Shown here in pieces: positions 1 to 13,022 of a stretch of 64,000 nucleotides of DNA. The DNA lies in the NCBI GenBank assembly GCA_034190875.2, contig CM067343.1:17397333-17461332 (forward strand), in the 5' to 3' direction. The first letter of the stretch is position 1. Every line of letters starts with the position of its first letter. The notes under the pieces were generated by a model that saw only the letters and a list, made by a program, of their open reading frames with translations, made no database searches and was not told where the DNA came from. The position numbers and the translations under genes are program-made. The DNA is from Urechis unicinctus (Eukaryota; Annelida; Polychaeta; Xenopneusta; Urechidae).

Positions 1-503
1 ACAGTCGATAACAAACGATGGGGTTCGGCGTTCATGGAAGATCGTGTGCATCCTTCTACAAGTATCAATAAGTTATCGAGCCGTACTCTGTGTTCCGACC
101 ACTTTGTACTATATGTTCTACTTCGCGATACGAGCGTCATGCGAGGACATGCAGGGCCCCTTACACTTCGTCAATGAACTACAAGTGAACCAGCTGTAAT
201 TGTTGATTAAGCATCTGCAATAGTCTCGGATCAGTAATAGAGACTCACATCTCACCTGTACCACACAAGCTGTTTGCTTTTATGGTGATTTCATTATGAT
301 TCAGTTTATGAAAGTCTATGCTCAGATGAATTATTAGTTGCGAACAAAGCAGAGACGATATACCATTTTTGTCAAATGTCATGCTCGTGTTGTTACACCA
401 ATGTTTACCTATGTGATATAACCATACGCAGTCGATCATATAAATATCACTCACCCAAGCTATATTACGATGGAGATGCCTGCAGTTGTGGGTGTATTTA
501 CGC
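1..503. repeat. Dispersed repeat U1, copy A (cut by window start)
   Basis: This stretch matches 45560-46105 almost base for base over several hundred bases, with scattered substitutions and short indels. It is the least diverged of the large repeat pairs in the window. It begins with ATAACAAACGATG at position 8 and runs straight into the (TGTA)n array, as copy B does. Copy A shows the uninterrupted site into which the foldback-like element at 43927-45559 was inserted in copy B. A minus-strand frame is partly shared by both copies, but the differences I can see are not mainly silent, so I do not claim a protein. The left boundary lies outside the window. Confidence 0.85.
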
Positions 504-1253
504 ACGTACGTACGTACGTACATACGTATGTATGTATGTATGTATGTATGTATGTATGTATGTATGTATGTATGTATGTATGTATGTATGTATGTATGTA
601 TGTATGTATGTATGTATGTATGTATGTATGTATGTATGTATGTATGTATGTATGTATGTATGTATGTATGTATGTATGTATGTATGTATGTATGTATGTC
701 CTGTATGTATGTATGTATGTATGTATGTATGTATGTATGTATGTATGAATGAATGTATTTATTCATGCATGCATGCATGCATGTATGTATGTATGTTTTG
801 TATGTATGCATGTATGTATATATGTATGTATAAATGAATGTATGTATGTATGTATGTATGTATGTATGTATGTATGTATGTATGCATGTATGTATGTATG
901 TATGTATGTATGTATGTATGTATGTATGTATGTATGTATGTATGTTTGTATGTATGTATGTATGTATGTATGTATGTATGTATGTATGTATGTATGTATG
1001 TATGTATGTATGTATGTATGTATGTATGTATGTATGTATGTATGTATGTATGTATGTATGTATGTATGTCTGTATGTGTGTATGTATGTATGTATGTATG
1101 TATGTATGTATGTATGTCTGTATGTATGTATGTATGTATGTCTGTATGTATGTATGTATGTATGTATGTATGTATGTATGTATGTATGTATGTATGTATG
1201 TATGTATGTATGTATGTATGTATGTATGTATGTATGTATGCATGTATGTATGT
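503..1253 (+). repeat. (TGTA)n tetranucleotide microsatellite of about 750 bp
   Basis: A nearly pure TGTA array, nucleated by several CGTA units (ACGTACGT...) and then switching to TGTA. Sparse interruptions (a CC insertion near 700, GAATGAAT near 746, CATG units near 765-780, TTTTG near 795, single-base changes after 1069) divide it into pure blocks. Because four bases and three-base codons are out of phase, every frame on both strands stays open and gives repetitive YVCM or YIHT peptides; these are not genes. The array belongs to the U1 repeat, since copy B carries the same kind of tail. Confidence 0.97.
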
Positions 1254-1634
1254 TTGCCGAGATAGTCTAGGATAGTCGGCAAGCTCTGTGACCTATTTAA
1301 CAGACTGAGCCAGCTAAAAAGCAAGCATAGTGTTATATCGTGGTGTATAGCATCGTTTGTCAGAATTATCTGTCTGAGCTAGACAAATCGGCTGATATGA
1401 TATCTTCTTACTATCAAACCATATAAATGTGAGATTAGTCATGTTATTGAACATTTATCACCATCACATCCTGTTGTCCATAGTTTGCACAGCATTTGGA
1501 TGCCATTATTGCCTGAAAGCTTTTGACAGCATCTTTATATTCGTCTGTGCAATCATTAGTTTCAAGCATGCTAGTTGTAGTATGTATGTTGTTGTTTTTC
1601 AGGGAACGATAATGCCACCTGAACGTAAAACCAT
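1254..1634. other. Unassigned spacer between the TGTA array and U2
   Basis: No gene, RNA or repeat match was recognised here. A short plus-strand open frame (76 codons at 1429-1659) looks like chance. It may be the far flank of U1, but the matching side of U1 copy B (after 46540) shows no similarity by eye. Confidence 0.5.
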
Positions 1635-4130
1635 TTATTGCGTATTTAAACAGAGATGAAGGGCATATGCAGTTTGATTCGCCTTTGGCGTTCCGGCTGA
1701 AGCAAAGTATGGTGCATTGACTTACGACACATCCACGATGAGGCAGCTGCGTGTCTGTAAAACAATTTAGCGGCATAACCCGAACTACTACAACGAACGC
1801 ATTCACCAATAAGTCTCACTTATCAGCGCTGTCATTGGGTGGATAAGTATTATAACCATCAGCACAATGAGGTCATAGTGGGAAGTGATGGTTCTGAAAG
1901 ACTCTTCATGTTGACTTCTAAAGTATATAACAGTGGGATAAGCATGCGTAGCGATCGCTCAGACAAATGAATACGCGAGATTACTCAAATACAAATGTAT
2001 CATAATGGTACACTGCGCATTTACCACTTACAAGACAGAGATGAGTTAACCCATACGGCATGTCGTGCGCGGAATACCTAACAGTCTGGTTGCTGCTTTT
2101 ATAGATTTGAAAGGAGTTATATCAAAGAGTTTATAGCTACGCTAAAAGGGCTTACTTCGAGTGGCTCTGCGGTGATCGGCTCCCTAATTACAATACATTG
2201 CAATCGTAAGGTGGCGCTACCGTGACACAAACAAAAGCGCACGGGAATACTGGGCTGACGTCACTGCGATTGATGAGAGCGGGTAAAATGTCGTTTTGCA
2301 AAGCCTTGCCGCTGCCAAAACACGACGCGCAATAAGCATATAAATAGCTTAAATGGCAGGTGCGCTATTTAATAAATGTTAACTATATAAATTACCTGCT
2401 CTGGGGTACACCTATCGAAAACAGTTAGCCTCTTACAGCGTTCGCGCAATTTACGATCCTCCATCTTTCAGGTCCGCACTGTGAATGGTAGTTTTAGATT
2501 GTCAATAACTGTCTGAAGCGAGGAAACTGGCCTAGGATCGATATTACCATTTTTGGCATGTCATGTGGTTGTGAAGGTTTTGAGCGTCTACAGTGACGAT
2601 TATGAAATAACACGACACCCCCGACATCAGGCGACACCATGAAATCCAAAAAAGCACATAGGACTGTTGATCCAACGTCTTAAGGCTGGGCGGCTGTTAA
2701 ATATACGGAGTCATCTGATTTACAGCTTCAAATTAAACAGAAAATTCCAAGTGGTTTTAAGAGACGCTGTGACAAGATGCTATGACAATAACGCTTTGAC
2801 TAACAGGTGGCGTCTTCACCTATCTCAAGTGAGCGCTCTTTGTGAAGCTATAAACTCATTTGTTTTATGGCGTTACAATAGGATATACATAATGTCTACC
2901 CTAGTGGGACAGTGAGCTGGCCTCAAATCACCCACTTCGCTAGACTAATGTGACCAATCGGAAGGACGAAATATAAACGGACGGGTTATACATGAATATG
3001 AAATATAGCCTTCATTTTCAGGCACGTTCGATGGGACGGTAGTTTTTATACGATTCTATATAGAAAGTCTTTACTTGTCATATTTGTCAGGAAGCCATTC
3101 GATGAACGCGAAGATCTAGCAAAAACATAAATTAGACAATTTGCATGTTAACCAAATGATCTATACAGTATCTTGTAGCAACTATGATAACTATGTAATA
3201 CAAGGAACGTTGGCGCCCATGCCAAGACAATGCAGTTTGCTTATTAACAAACCTTCAAGCTTGCAAGATAAACAATGGTGGTTTTCTACAATGAGGAGTA
3301 TGGGAACAGGATTTAACCAGTTGGTGTACATGTAGAGTCAATCATCGGTGTCAGTTCCGTTAGGAATACTAGTAGACGTTATCTTGTGAGTTTACCAGTC
3401 CGGCGCATATATTTGAATTGGAAATGTACCAGCTGGAATCGTATCTTCAGATGGGTCACTTATGGGGTACTGTACATCCATGGCTCGTCGTTAACCTAAA
3501 TGGAAAGAAACATGATAGCACAATCAGTCCAGAATGTTTCGGGTAATGGTAAAAATGTTATGATTGACTGTGTGTTGTGTCTATATCTATTCTGTAGGGT
3601 ACTAAACCGCACTCAGTTGAACCAGTTATATCGAACTGGCATTTGGTCTCTAGCTGCCATTGTCATAATAAAGGGGCAGTTCTGTAAGTTTGTATTCAAA
3701 CAGACACGTTGTGCACCTCTTAAATGAAGAATTTCGCTATGAATTTGATTACCAAATATTTTTACGATGGCCCCTGTACGTATTTTCACTGTATAACCAG
3801 CAATGGTGATAAAGGCGAGAGGAAGAAAGGTGTTGATATCCGTTCTATCCCGCAATGTTCGTTTAGACTAGTGTGTACTCTCTGTCAAAACCAGTGACCA
3901 CTTAAACCAATCCAAAGACGGGGATTGCTTTTAATAGAAGTAGCATTGCTTTATTTGATATAATTTGCATATTGATTATGTACGATCATCGCATGTACCA
4001 TGCAGTAAAATCTATGTACCTATTGCTTGATATATGAGAGTATTCAAACATCCAGTTAATTCGCTTGACGTTATGACCTCCAAATTGAATAGCATACATG
4101 AATTTCACAAATTGCCGGGTGAATATATGT
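1635..4130. repeat. Old repeat block U2, copy A
   Basis: Collinear by eye with 60570-62460. Shared landmarks, in order, are AGCAAAGTATGGTGC, AACAGCGCTGTC-like sequence, CACAATGAGGTCATA, TACCTAACAGTCTGG, TAGTGGGACAGTG, GCGAAGATCTAGCAAAAAC, CATCCATGGCTCGTCGT and GTTGTGTCTATATCTATT. One short frame around 3568-3640 reads VLCLYLFCRVLNRTQLNQ and is matched by a similar peptide at 61810-61875, so the ancestor may have been coding. No known protein family was recognised. Copy A contains about 750 bp (2120-2865) that is absent from copy B. Confidence 0.75.
2120..2865. other. Segment present in U2 copy A, absent from copy B
   Basis: At the matching point near 61040, copy B passes directly from GATTTGAAAG to TTTTATGGAGTTACC. 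Copy A instead contains about 750 bp between its two halves. A GGAGTTA / GGCGTTA pair near the two junctions could be a diverged target duplication, but a deletion in copy B explains the data equally well. The segment contains a perfect CRE palindrome TGACGTCA at 2256-2263. No coding frame was recognised. Confidence 0.5.
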
Positions 4131-4886
4131 TACTTCGGTCATCGATAGATAGCTGTTGAATAATCATGTACTTTATATCACCGTACCAGTTAGTTTATCT
4201 TGACCCATACAACAACGTTTGAGGATATATTTGTCCAATGAACGCTAATAAATATCCACGTGCTCTTCAAAAAATGTCAATCATCAATCCCCGGCATGTA
4301 TGATGGAGATGAACTATAAGGCTCCTACCCAAATGATGGCAATTTACTCGGGTGATGACATAGAAAAAACATACCTAAGTATAATTTGGGGAAATTTTTT
4401 AATGTATGCATTCGATATAAGCCATTATTACAAGCTGCAATCAACAGAGCGGATAAAATTCGGACTAAATATCACTGTCTATTGCCGTGTTGAATTGGCA
4501 TCAACTTGACCATTGCACTAAAAAGCAATATTCATAGCTTAGATTATTTTAACATGCGGTCCTCCTGCAGCAAATGGCTTAGTCAAACACGATCTACACT
4601 ATAATCAATATGCTGTCGTCGCCGGTGGTAGTTCCTAGATATTTCGTCTTTGTTATTTTCGTTCCATAGGAGCCGATAAGATGTACGGATACCCCAGCGT
4701 CTCGAGTTGTCTAGGGTGCGGAGCAGCATCGCATTAATAGTTTCTTATCCACTGAACAACTAGTATATCTGTATGAGATCCCCATGTAGACATCTAGTTA
4801 ACAGAGTAATCTGTTGGCGAAAATCAAACATATATAATAGATATCTTTTGTAGCCTTGACCTTCGTTCTAATATGATGAAATCAAG
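4131..4886. other. Unassigned sequence
   Basis: No similarity to other parts of the window and no convincing coding frame. A 69-codon open frame at 4300-4509 matches no family I know. Confidence 0.5.
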
Positions 4887-5343
4887 CATACATACATACA
4901 TACAACATACATACATACATACAGACACATACATACATACATACATACATACATACATACATACATACATACATACATACATACATACATACATACATAC
5001 ATACATACATACATACATACATACATACATACAGACATACATACATACGTACATACATACAACATACATACATACATACATACATACATACATACATACA
5101 TACATACATACATACATACATACATACATACATACATACACACGTACATACATACATACATACATACATACATACATACATACATACATACATACATACA
5201 TACATACATACATACATACATACATAGATAACATACATCACATACATACATACATACACATACATACATACATACATACATACATACATACATACATACA
5301 TACATACATACATACATACATACATACACAACATACATACATA
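4887..5343 (+). repeat. (CATA)n tetranucleotide microsatellite
   Basis: About 450 bp of CATA units, the reverse-complement motif class of the TGTA arrays, with interruptions such as AACATA, CAGACA, CACGTA and CATAGATAACATACATCA. The flanks do not resemble the flanks of U1 on either strand, so this array appears to be independent of the U1-borne arrays. Long open frames across it are repeat artefacts. Confidence 0.97.
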
Positions 5344-5399
5344 TAAGTATGTACATTGAAAGCATTTTTTATGCGCGTCGTATGATTTCCAGGAAATAA

Positions 5400-6655
5400 T
5401 CCTGCGCAAAGGGTCTTAAGAGAGCAGTTAATGGTTATAGCACTGACTAAAAGGACATTTCTTATGGGTAAATTTAATGGCGTATTCAAACGACGAACGG
5501 GGATTGGACGTGCGTTCCACAAATTGGTGTGACATTACATAACGCTCTGGCACCGTATGAAAACACATTTGGAGAGCGAAGTTAAGTTGCTGTAGGTAGC
5601 TTGTCGCGGTTCTATAAACAGCCTTAAAGGTGGGTTGATGAATTTAGTATTAAATGCAGTTTTCCACAGGGAAGCCAATGAAGGGAAAGCATGCTGTATT
5701 GAATGTTATCCTCGTGCTTTCCGTTTGCAACAGGGCGGGCGTAAATTTTGTGTGCGTGTTGCAGTTTTGCGATAAGGTGCAAATGGACTCCATGCAGCAG
5801 CAAATTGCAATAGTCAAGCCGATATGATATAAATGCATGGACAAGAATATCAGTTGTGGATTGTTTCAGGTATTTTCTTATGATGCCTAATTTTCTAATC
5901 TGATGAAAGAGAGATTGGGTGTATTTCACGATAAGTGGTTTAACAGTTGATTGCAAATCAGAATACCGAGATGTATGACTGTTTCTGATGTCGTATCGCC
6001 AATTTTAACTGGACCAAACTGCAGATGGCATATGTGACGAGATGCGAAAAATATAATCACAGCTTTATCTTCGTTCGTTTTTAGAGAATTGTTCGCCATG
6101 CATGATCTTATTCGTCAGGCCTATTCTTGCGTAGGAGTAAATGTAATTTAGGTTTCGGTATCATCAGCATATTGATCGATTTGCAGAACATGTTTATTTA
6201 AAAGACTGCCATGAGGTGAAATGTAGGTAGTAAATAATAATGATTCTAGGATCAATGTACACCACATGTTAGTTGGTGTGCTAGTTACCTGCCTTTAACA
6301 CGGACATGTTGTTAGCGGTTAGAGAGGTATGACTTGAGTAATGTGAGGCCTTTTCCTCGTTGGCCGAAACTGTCGGACAGGCGCCGTAGCAGAATTTCAT
6401 GATTGGTAGTATCAAACGCACGAGAACAACAGCATTGTGCTGGTCAACAGCACAAGCAATGACATTGTATATTCGAAGAAGTGCAGTCTCAGTACTGTAT
6501 GCAGGTTTATAGGCCGACTGATACTATATGTCAAGCCAATTGGTCCTGAAATCGATTTGCTATAACCCTCTCTAATATTGGTGATAAGAAGCTCTTATTT
6601 GAAATTGGTGCATAGTTTTTCACTGATCCAATATCCAGATTACCCTTTTGCGCAG
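5400..6655 (-). mobile_element. Decayed non-LTR retrotransposon RT (LINE-B), CR1/L2/Jockey-like
   Basis: Read on the minus strand with several frameshifts and stops, this region gives the ordered landmarks of a LINE reverse transcriptase. They are SVKNYAPISNK (about 6600-6650), LERVIANRFQDQLA, YKPAYSTETALL (6481-6511), the motif A relic AFDTTNHEILLRRLSDSFG (6361-6423), the catalytic motif C box as DQYADDTE (YADD at 6160-6171), then YRLDYCNLLLHG (about 5795-5821), HWLP (about 5675) and TFKAVYRTATSYLQQL (5581-5631). The family's wording is typically YRPISN, STETALL, FDT.DH, YADD, SRLDYCN, LHWLPV. Disruptions rule out activity. A second relic of the same family is at 63490-64000. Superfamily placement beyond CR1/L2/Jockey-like is uncertain. 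Confidence 0.9.
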
Positions 6656-6659
6656 CTGC

Positions 6660-7330
6660 TGCATACCCCAGATGGACACTAACAAATGTCATTCACTACA
6701 ACTTCTTGTCGTTTACCACTGAACCAACCGTTTAACAATGACAAAGCTGAAACACTGATATCATAAGCTAAAAGATTGCTAGCTTATCGTGGGTGGTTAA
6801 TGGTATCGAATTCACCGGATGCCTAGCGTCAAATATTGTAGTATCAATATCTATGGATATGCAGGGATGGGTCTGGCGCGATCTTTCGCAGAAAACCCTG
6901 AAGTTTTATTCAGTAAGTTATGTTGTGTCCATTATGTTGCTCACTGTGGGGGTTAAGTTGACCTGCCGGTTATGTTGGTTGTTGGTGAGGGCCTTATTAG
7001 AATATCGGCGTCACATTAGCTCCTTTCCAACCGTCCGGAACGTTTCCCTAGCAAATGGACAGCATAATCGTATTGAAAAGCGTTGATGATATTTCTGTGT
7101 CAAGTTCCTGTAGAAGCCGGAGGTATCATTTATCAAGGCCATAAACCTTGTTCCAATATTAAGTATTCTAACTTTTTTAAAGAGATCTGCTATCTCCTAT
7201 ATGAATACTGGTGCAAAGAAAGCATTAAGCAAATCTGCACTTGTCTTCTTGAATCAGATTACTGATTCAGTCAATAAGAGAACTAATGCGTTTGCAGTGT
7301 TCATATTCAATTATGTAGATATATCAATAT
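6660..7330 (-). mobile_element. Second decayed LINE RT fragment (LINE-A), upstream part of RT
   Basis: The minus strand reads, in order, ADLLNAFFAPVFI (7200-7242), GNVPDGWKGANVTPIF (about 6999-7050), QVNLTPTVSN, then EFDTINH (6793-6815) followed by LLAYDISVSALSLLNGWF, KRQEVVVN and SGV at about 6670. These match the family wording LLN.FFASVF, PDDWK.ANVTPIFKKG, YRPVSLT, AFDTINH, SGRRQRVVVNG and SGVPQG, with stops and frameshifts. The relic ends at the SGV(PQG) turn, where LINE-B begins, so two elements in the same orientation are joined. It may be a nested insertion or a deletion between neighbouring elements. Confidence 0.85.
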
Positions 7331-8660
7331 GAGTTTTATACATATCTGATTTCCATGCCAGTTCTTGCACGCTCACTCCAATGGAATATATGCCCATCAA
7401 GTGAACAGTGCAAAAATTACGGCATATATCCACGCAATCATAATGAAGTGAGTCAATTCTTCTGAAGTGGTGTGAAGTCAATAGCATCAACACGTGATGC
7501 TAACCGATTTACTCTCAACGAGCGCGATCTTGTGTTGATATTGCATGGTGCTTACATAATTAGTAGTATGATTCTAGCGAAGCGGCGTTAAGCCGCAAAG
7601 TTTGTATCAACTGTTTTTTTAAAAATCTTATTCAAGTTTTAATCTGAGCCTCCAGTCTTTCCTATTAACGAGCATAAACTGTGGCGTTTGTCTGTTCTAC
7701 CTCAGAGGTTCGGAGTCACGGACAGGGTGAAGGACAGCAATAGCCTCCGGGTGACCGGCAATGTCAAAAGCTTTTATCTCGCTGACGCAGGGCTTTTTAA
7801 TCACGCTCAAGATTTGATTATGAACCCCTAATCTCTTTTGTTCAAGAAAATTACCTTGTCGTAGAACTGTTGAACCTAGCAGTCAATTTTGTAAAGCTTT
7901 AATAGAGCTTGTAGCTGACCAACATTGTCGGAAGTGATTTCACATATCCGACAATGTCCGTCGTAACGTAAAACATACTGACTCAAAACTACCTAAGTCG
8001 CAGTCAGAAATAGTACAGGATACCCCGAGAAGCACCGTGTCCAATGAGCTTCTGTGAGAGAGTGACGCAGTTAGGGGACAACGTCAAGGTACTTTAAAGC
8101 ACCTACAAAAATTCGACTGTAACTTATATAGTGAGCTTCTAGATTAAGCAAATGCTATCATTACATACCGTTCCAGACATACTCAATCTTCGACGAGGAA
8201 TGACTAATTCCATGCCTTATAATACCCTGTGCCAATATCGATTTTACTTATGAAAGTCGCATGCCAGATCAACACTTAATCACTCAATGATTTAGGAGAA
8301 TCGTGCTCATTGTACGATATGAACGCATTCATGATGGTGATGATATGTCGGTTTATAGTCCGGTTATCTTAAAATTGTGCTTTAGAGTGTTACATGTAGA
8401 TATCGTCAAATTACCATCGGGTTCTAAACGCATGTGGAAGAGTGAAAAGAGTAATGACATGGCTTTGTACAAAGGCACCCTGCGTTAAATGTTGGCTAAT
8501 ACTGATGTTGGCACAGAAGCCTTATCGTGCACAAACCCGAGTTGCTGCGAGCATGTTGAGCAATTTCATGATGACATAATTTATGCGAGCGTGGCATCTT
8601 CTCTCCGCAGTATTCTGACTAGCCGATGAAAGGATCACCGGGGTAGATGGACCTCCGAAG

Positions 8661-8663
<3 letters not shown>
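7331..8663. other. Unassigned sequence upstream of LINE-A
   Basis: It could include the decayed 5' part of LINE-A (endonuclease region) on the minus strand, but I cannot recognise an endonuclease motif. A 60-codon minus frame at 7311-7493 and a 61-codon plus frame at 8303-8488 have no recognisable product. Confidence 0.4.
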
Positions 8664-8701
<38 letters not shown>

Positions 8702-8780
8702 TATATATATATATATATAGATATATATATAGAGATAGATATAGATATATATATATATATATATAGATATATATATATAT

Positions 8781-8860
<80 letters not shown>

Positions 8861-8863
8861 ATA

Positions 8864-8919
<56 letters not shown>

Positions 8920-8940
8920 GTATATATATATGCTATATAT
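8664..8940. repeat. (TA)n microsatellite with AGAG interruptions
   Basis: About 275 bp of alternating TA with scattered GA and CTATAT variants, which suggests an older and partly degraded array. The sequence is self-complementary and could extrude as hairpins. Confidence 0.97.
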
Positions 8941-11004
8941 TGCTTAACAACATTGAATTGTGTAAGTTTGCTTATGCATATAAACAGAAACAAGCGATGA
9001 CCCGTTTCCATTTTCCTCCATGATAGGCCAATAGGATTAGTAACTTTCCATGGCATATACTTCAAAAGTTGTCATTGAAAATTGTATTTCGAGATGCCAC
9101 TGGATTGAACGCTAATAAGCATCTGTGTAAATACAAATTTCAAGTTACCTGAGACAGTTGAAAGTGCTGCTGTGGTGTTTAGCTGTAATCCGGGTGACAC
9201 AGTTATCAGAATAGGACCTATACACAACTTAAACACTTAAGTCAATAAACACACCTACAAATGTCAACCAAATCTCTTTCATTGTGGCGTCCGTCACTTA
9301 ATAATGAAATATCAAGCAAACGAAAGATATAACTTCCGGCTAACATTTTGCAGCAGGTTAATTCGTTGTTTTTGTCGCAATATTATAAAACGGCAGGGTA
9401 TTGCCTGTTGATGGATTGATTTAATAGACAATTACAAGATACTATCTGCGTAAAGCAGATCGTTGACTACATAAAAAAGTACTTTTTAACTCAATGTAAT
9501 GAAACCGCGCATGCTTGACAACGGGTCTATTTTAGAAAGCAATAGTTTAACTGAATGTAATGCTGTTTTACCTTTCAGCATCAAACTGTCTGCTGCGATT
9601 GGTAGATAGGTGTATATTATGTACATGCGCACATTCGTACAGCTTAAATTCAACTTTATGTTGTTGTGTGCCGAAGGTGTGCAGATGACCAAAGCGGTGG
9701 CGGTTAAGAAAAGAAGTCGATGTACTGCGAAGTAATTGCATCAAGTCCATAAATGTGCCTGAATGTTGTCAAAGTAATCAGTGCGTAGAGTTCTCTGAAT
9801 AAATATCTGCGACAATTCTATTTTGCTTGAATACATATGACATGCTTAATGGCTAGAACTGTTGGGCAAAGTAGGCTTAAAACCTATCAGCGTATATCGT
9901 CATTGGTCAAAATTGCATTGGTTACGCTTCGCTTACTTAACGCGTTTAAGGGTTCGGGGTTCATTATTGTTAGTTCTACTCGTTGTTGCTCTTTGTTTAC
10001 TTTGTAATGCGGTGTAACATATAAGCTACTGATCCAGAGGCGAAGCTACCCTTACTTGCTGTGGCATCTTCTGTCGTGTAGTTTTTTCCAAATAGATGCA
10101 TTGCTACAGAATAGCGGCTAACAACACAACATTATTAAGCCATTGCAACAATTTCTTAATGCCTGTCCACGTTTTACATCGTGACCCTACATATGGCATT
10201 AGTTATTGTTGATATCAGCAGCATGGTAATATAACTGGCGTCCGTGTGATCGGTTATTGCATCCTGAGTTGACTAACCAATGTCTTTTATCACAATTTAT
10301 CATGCCGTTGAAATGCAAGGTTGTTAGTATTAAGATAGTGTTGGGATTCTCATTGACAATTATACTACGTTAATTATATGACGGAGAAATCAAGCAATTG
10401 TAACGTCTGTTATGCAAACACGTGGGCACGAGACGGCTGTCAAACTGAAAAATATTCATTCATCTGTATGAGGTAGATGAACCCTACATACGGGTGTAGG
10501 TGTTGTCGAGTAGATCGCGAAACACCAATTTACTTTTCCTTCGAAAGTCGCAGAAATGGATGATGTACAAGAACTGCATTTTATTCTAATTCTCGAACGT
10601 AATCGCACTTCACAATGCGCCCTCGAACCAGTCCATGCCTCTAACCCTGTATTATTGCGCACTTTTATCTGGAAATAATTATGTCAATGACTTGCTTTTG
10701 GGCATGGAGTAATACTCTGGCGGACAACAGCAGTTCTCACACTTTCTGCAGTGCTGTTATATAACATTCGTCGATAAATCTGCTGCTAGTTTATATCTCA
10801 TTAATTGCGCGCTGCTATGGACACAATTTCTCCATAACACGTAGATGTAACGGACAAGTTTAAACCGATTTAATTTACCTCAATCATTCGGCATTGCCCA
10901 ACAACTTCAACCTCTTTTCAGCAACCGTTAGATACCTTAATCCAAGTAAATGTCTGATGCCGACGTCCTTTAGTCCTGGAACATTGACATTCCAGACCTA
11001 CTGA
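8941..11004. other. Unassigned unique-looking sequence
   Basis: About 2 kb with no coding frame longer than 68 codons and no repeat match that I could see elsewhere in the window. The longest frames lie on the minus strand at 9486-9750 and 10456-10662 and have no recognisable motifs. Confidence 0.5.
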
Positions 11005-11350
<346 letters not shown>

Positions 11351-11737
11351 AGATTTAATTATATTTTTATCTCCCATTTAGACGATTGCTAATTGCTAAG
11401 AACTGCGAAGTAGCCGTATTTGCACTCAAGTACAAGTTGTGGTCTATAGCGTGATTCCCAATCAAATTTACGAGTCGCGTCTGCCAATTAGAGGCCTGCG
11501 GTATGAAGTTGACCGATTTTGCATAATAATGCTACAAAATAGGCGGAATAATGCTACAAAAAATGCTACAAAAGACACGAACGGAGGTTGTACGCTGCAC
11601 GGAAATGACAATGAGCTATGGGGTGATGAGTAGGGCGGAAGTTATATAGGAATAGGGCATTGGGAAGACGTTTTCTGAGCATCCCACGCATTTTCATAGG
11701 AGGGTGTTTCCCAACATCTATTATATTATATCATAAT
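11351..11737. other. Short spacer with a small AATGCTACAAAA repeat
   Basis: No gene was recognised. At about 11525-11572 the unit AATGCTACAAAA appears three times, once after an AT-rich spacer and twice back to back, which is a very short local duplication. Confidence 0.5.
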
Positions 11738-11800
11738 GAAAGGGAGATAGCCTGTGCCTGATAACATATATATATATATAAATATATATATATAAATACA

Positions 11801-12136
11801 TATATACATGTATATGATTAAATAAATTTTTATATCTGTACATATGTATTATATCACAATGAAAGGGAGATAACCTGTGCCTGATATATATATATATAAA
11901 TACATATAAACATGTATAAAATTAAATAAATTTTTATATCTTTACATATTTATATATATATATATGTATGTGTAAATAAACTAATATACTAATGTGTATA
12001 TATACTAATTATTTCTATATATTCAAATATATATATATGTAACATCAACACATATATCTGTAATATATAACTACATACACATAGATAGAAATATAAATGA
12101 ATATACAAACACCCACATACATGTATATATATATAA

Positions 12137-12202
<66 letters not shown>

Positions 12203-12840
12203 ACAAGTATATATGTATAAATTGATCTATATATATGAATATATATATGAATATATATATATATTTATATATATATTATGTATTTCATTATGTCTAAAGA
12301 TATCTATATATATTCAGAGATATATATGAAGTGTATATATGAATTTTATATATACATATATATGTATATATATATATATATATATATTTATTTATATATA
12401 CATATATATATCCATATATATTATATATTTATATACGCATAAAGATATATTTATTTATATTCATAGATATATATCAATGTATAACATAAATGTATATGTA
12501 TACATATATATATATATATAATTATGTATAAATATATATATATATGTATAAATATGTATAAAATAAATATATAAATATTAATATATGTATATGTATATAT
12601 ATAAATATATATAAATTTTATATATATATAAGTATATATATATACATATATATATTTATATATATTTACATCTATTTATGCATATATATATATGTATATA
12701 TTTTATATATATATATGTATATATATGGATATATGTATATATATAAATATATAGATATATATATATAATATATATATTATATATATCTATATCTATATAT
12801 ATATATATGAGGAGGAGATATTTATGTATAAATATATATA
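11801..12840 (+). repeat. AT-rich direct duplication, first copy
   Basis: Nearly identical to 13023-14050 over about 1 kb. Both contain the landmarks GAAAGGGAGATAACCTGTGC, CAAACACCCACATACATG, TTATGTATTTCATTATGTCT and GAGGAGATATTTATG in the same order. The offset drifts from 1222 to 1210 bases through changes in (TA)n length and small indels. A smaller internal duplication, with units starting near 11738 and 11857 and sharing GAAAGGGAGATA(A/G)CCTGTGC, precedes it. Confidence 0.9.
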
Positions 12841-12979
12841 TATATATAATTAACAAAATATATATATATGCATATATATATTAATATATCTATATCTATA
12901 AGTATAAACATATACATATATATATATAATATATATTTATATTCTATATATATATATCTATATATATATATATATATAT

Positions 12980-13017
<38 letters not shown>

Positions 13018-13022
13018 ATACA

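Noticed and set aside
503..1253. CRISPR-like regular repetition
   Set aside because: The unit is 4 bp with no spacers, in an animal-type sequence; it is a microsatellite.
245..1324. Long open frame of 359 codons reading YIHT repeats, and others reading CMYV
   Set aside because: A pure four-base repeat keeps all frames open; there is no non-repetitive domain, and the frames are products of the (TGTA)n array.
4868..5409. Several overlapping open frames of 136-175 codons
   Set aside because: Same cause, the (CATA)n array; no protein content beyond the repeat.
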